This document shows positions 62,398 through 64,000 of a DNA stretch of 64,000 bases, piece after piece. The stretch covers positions 1 through 64,000 of the forward strand of contig JAFADG010000041.1 of the NCBI GenBank assembly GCA_023425025.1. Direction: 5' to 3'. How positions within the stretch are numbered: position 1 is the stretch's first letter; every line of letters begins with the position of its first letter. A program made the position numbers and the translations under genes. The DNA comes from Bacillota bacterium. GTDB taxonomy: Bacteria > Bacillota > Clostridia > Christensenellales > Aristaeellaceae. The notes below the pieces were generated by a model that was given only the letters and a program-made list of their open reading frames with translations, did no database searches and was not told the origin of the DNA.

Positions 62398-63192
62398 GTG
62401 ACAACGCAAAGCAACAGCAAAAGTTCAAAAAAGAAAAAGGCTTACCGCTCGCTGTCCGTTGCGGTGTTTTTTGTTTTTCTGGGCGCTTGGTGCGTATTCA
62501 CCTATGGCGGCTATGTCAGCCACATCTTTATCCCTTCGCCGACAAAGGTGCTTGGGTCTTTGTACAAAATGCTGCTGGATGGCAGCCTGTGGGCCCATTG
62601 CGCCGCGTCTACCGGACGCGTGGTGGTAGGCTGGTTCTGGTCGGCGGCCGCCGCGCTGCCCATCGGCATGCTGATGGCCAGGTCGCAAAAGTTCAGCGCG
62701 GTCGTTCAGCCGCTGATCGAGTTTATACGTTACCTGCCGGTAGTGGCGCTGGTGCCGCTGACGATACTCTACCTTGGCATCGATGAAACGCAAAAGTACA
62801 CCATCATCTTTCTGGGCACGTTTTTTCAGCTGGTGCTCATGGTGTGTGATACCGTATCCGCCGTGGACAAAAATCTTCTGAATGCCGCCAGAACCCTTGG
62901 CGCAAAACGCTGGCAAATTTACAAGGAGGTCATTTTTCCCGCGGCGCTGCCGGGGCTGATGGATGATTTCCGGCTGACCATCGGCTGGGCGTGGACCTAT
63001 CTTGTCGTGGCGGAAATGGTGGCCGCCAGCAACGGGCTGGGATTTATCATCTTAAAATCCCAGCGCTTTCTGGCAACGGATGTGATTTTCGGCGGGCTGG
63101 TGATGATCGGCCTGATCGGGCTTTTCACCGATTGGCTGTTCCGCCTGGCGGCCAGGCTTATTGTACCCTGGCACGAAAGGCTGGGTGATTGA
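62398..63192 (+). CDS. ABC transporter permease (SsuC/TauC type)
   Basis: 264 residues. Short Lys/Ser-rich N-terminus, then about six transmembrane segments. FIPSPTKVLGSLYKM, YLPVVALVPLTILYLGIDETQKYTIIFLGTFF and the coupling loop NAARTLGAKRWQIYKEVIFPAALPGLM are typical of nitrate/sulfonate/pyrimidine-precursor type permeases. GTG 62398 follows GGAAGTAGG. Likely substrate: a small organic anion or thiamine precursor, not resolvable here. Confidence 0.9.
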   Translation: MTTQSNSKSSKKKKAYRSLSVAVFFVFLGAWCVFTYGGYVSHIFIPSPTKVLGSLYKMLLDGSLWAHCAASTGRVVVGWFWSAAAALPIGMLMARSQKFSAVVQPLIEFIRYLPVVALVPLTILYLGIDETQKYTIIFLGTFFQLVLMVCDTVSAVDKNLLNAARTLGAKRWQIYKEVIFPAALPGLMDDFRLTIGWAWTYLVVAEMVAASNGLGFIILKSQRFLATDVIFGGLVMIGLIGLFTDWLFRLAARLIVPWHERLGD

Positions 63193-63979
63193 TACGGACG
63201 CAAAAATGAAACTTGCTGTCAAAAGCCTTCACAAGACCTTTCACGACGCCGGGGGCGTGCACGCGCTGAAGGATATCAATTTGACCGTGGCGCAGGGGGA
63301 GTTCGTGGTGCTGGTCGGCCCCTCCGGCTGCGGCAAATCCACACTGCTGAACATCATCGGCGGCTTGGAGACGGCAACCGAGGGGGCGGTGGAGGTGGAC
63401 GGCCGCAGGGTCACGCAGCCGGGCGCCGACCGGGGCATGGTGTTTCAGGGCTACAGCCTGTTTCCCTGGCTGAACGTGCGCAAAAATGTGGCGTTCGGCC
63501 TGAAAATGAAGGGCATCCCACAAAAACAGCGTGAGCAAACCGCACGGGAATACCTAAAACTTGTCGGGCTGGAGGAGTTTGAAAACGCGCTGCCCAAGCA
63601 GCTTTCCGGCGGGATGCGCCAGCGCGTGGCGATCGCGCGCACACTGGCCAACAAACCCGAGGTTCTGTTGATGGACGAGCCCTTCGGTGCGCTGGACGCG
63701 CAGACCAGGGTGGTCATGCAGGAGTTTTTATCCTCCGTCGCCCGGGAGACGCATGTAACGGTGCTGTTTGTGACCCATGACATCGACGAAGCCATTTTGC
63801 TGGCGGACAAGATTTATGTCATGAGTCGCCGGCCCGGCACGATCAGCGATGTGTTTGATGTTTGCATGCCAAAGGGCCGCACACGGGACACGCTGGTATC
63901 ACCTGAATTCCTGTCCACAAAGAAACGCATCATGGACATGCTCTGGCAGGAGAGTGTGGATGCGGCCATGGGAAGGTAA
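63185..63979 (+). CDS. ABC transporter ATP-binding protein (SsuB/NrtD type)
   Basis: About 264 residues. Walker A GPSGCGKST, Q-loop FQGYSLFPWLN, signature SGGMRQRVAIA, Walker B LLMDEPFGALDA and H-loop VTHDIDEA. GTG 63185 follows CGAAAGG and overlaps the permease stop; ATG 63206 is an alternative without a ribosome site. The segment after it ends in GGGAGG (63995-64000), apparently the ribosome site of the next gene, probably the binding protein. Confidence 0.92.
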   Translation: MIDTDAKMKLAVKSLHKTFHDAGGVHALKDINLTVAQGEFVVLVGPSGCGKSTLLNIIGGLETATEGAVEVDGRRVTQPGADRGMVFQGYSLFPWLNVRKNVAFGLKMKGIPQKQREQTAREYLKLVGLEEFENALPKQLSGGMRQRVAIARTLANKPEVLLMDEPFGALDAQTRVVMQEFLSSVARETHVTVLFVTHDIDEAILLADKIYVMSRRPGTISDVFDVCMPKGRTRDTLVSPEFLSTKKRIMDMLWQESVDAAMGR

Positions 63980-64000
63980 CCCCTACTATTTACTGGGAGG

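Overview
The window looks like a chromosomal segment of a GC-rich, spore-forming member of the Clostridia, possibly a Christensenellales-type gut or rumen anaerobe. The species cannot be fixed from sequence alone. Support comes from the spoVAC-spoVAD-spoVAE genes, yunB, two collagen-like exosporium proteins, an IspH-ribosomal protein S1 fusion, remA-gmk-rpoZ-coaBC, and Firmicutes-type ribosome binding sites and promoters. TTG and GTG starts with strong Shine-Dalgarno sequences are common.

Left part (1-16,800) is mostly housekeeping. It starts with a cluster of perfect hairpins resembling an IS200/IS605-type end, followed by a probable 6S RNA. A leftward sugar-nucleotidyltransferase with a degenerate phosphomannomutase half comes next. 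The rightward operon hutP-like/cmk/plsC/ispH-rpsA follows, then thiamine pyrophosphokinase, purC, a secreted phosphodiester glycosidase, a BclA-like collagen protein (leftward), the operon yicC-remA-gmk-rpoZ-coaBC, and a TetR-controlled ABC exporter with its operator.

Middle part (16,800-36,600): a leftward operon of a DUF2461 protein, a phosphohexomutase and transketolase; a large membrane-anchored surface protein; yunB; a class A penicillin-binding protein; the spoVA operon with a sigma-G-like promoter and an additional 48-codon reading frame in front; a MarR-regulated heterodimeric ABC exporter; a polyprenyl-phosphate sugar transferase; and a small membrane protein.

Right part (36,600-64,000) is oriented to nutrient uptake and the cell or spore surface. 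It holds an oligopeptide-type ABC system (substrate-binding protein, two permeases, fused double ATPase), a sugar nucleotidyltransferase with galE, and a BclB-like exosporium protein divergent from a glycosyltransferase. It continues with a second heterodimeric ABC exporter and an arabinan/arabinose locus (ArsR-type regulator with a large C-terminal domain, two GH51 arabinofuranosidases, ribulokinase, and a separately transcribed ribulose-5-phosphate 4-epimerase). A palindromic interspersed repeat lies between araB and araD. The segment ends with a glycerophosphodiesterase, a GH78 rhamnosidase, and the start of an SsuBC-type ABC uptake operon.

The most striking structure is a pair of overlapping, face-to-face sigma-K-type promoters at 46,404-46,456. 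They would fire the BclB-like collagen gene and the neighbouring glycosyltransferase from opposite strands in the late mother cell. This suggests a dedicated, mutually coupled exosporium glycoprotein module. All function calls are from reading translated sequence and motifs; no database search was run.
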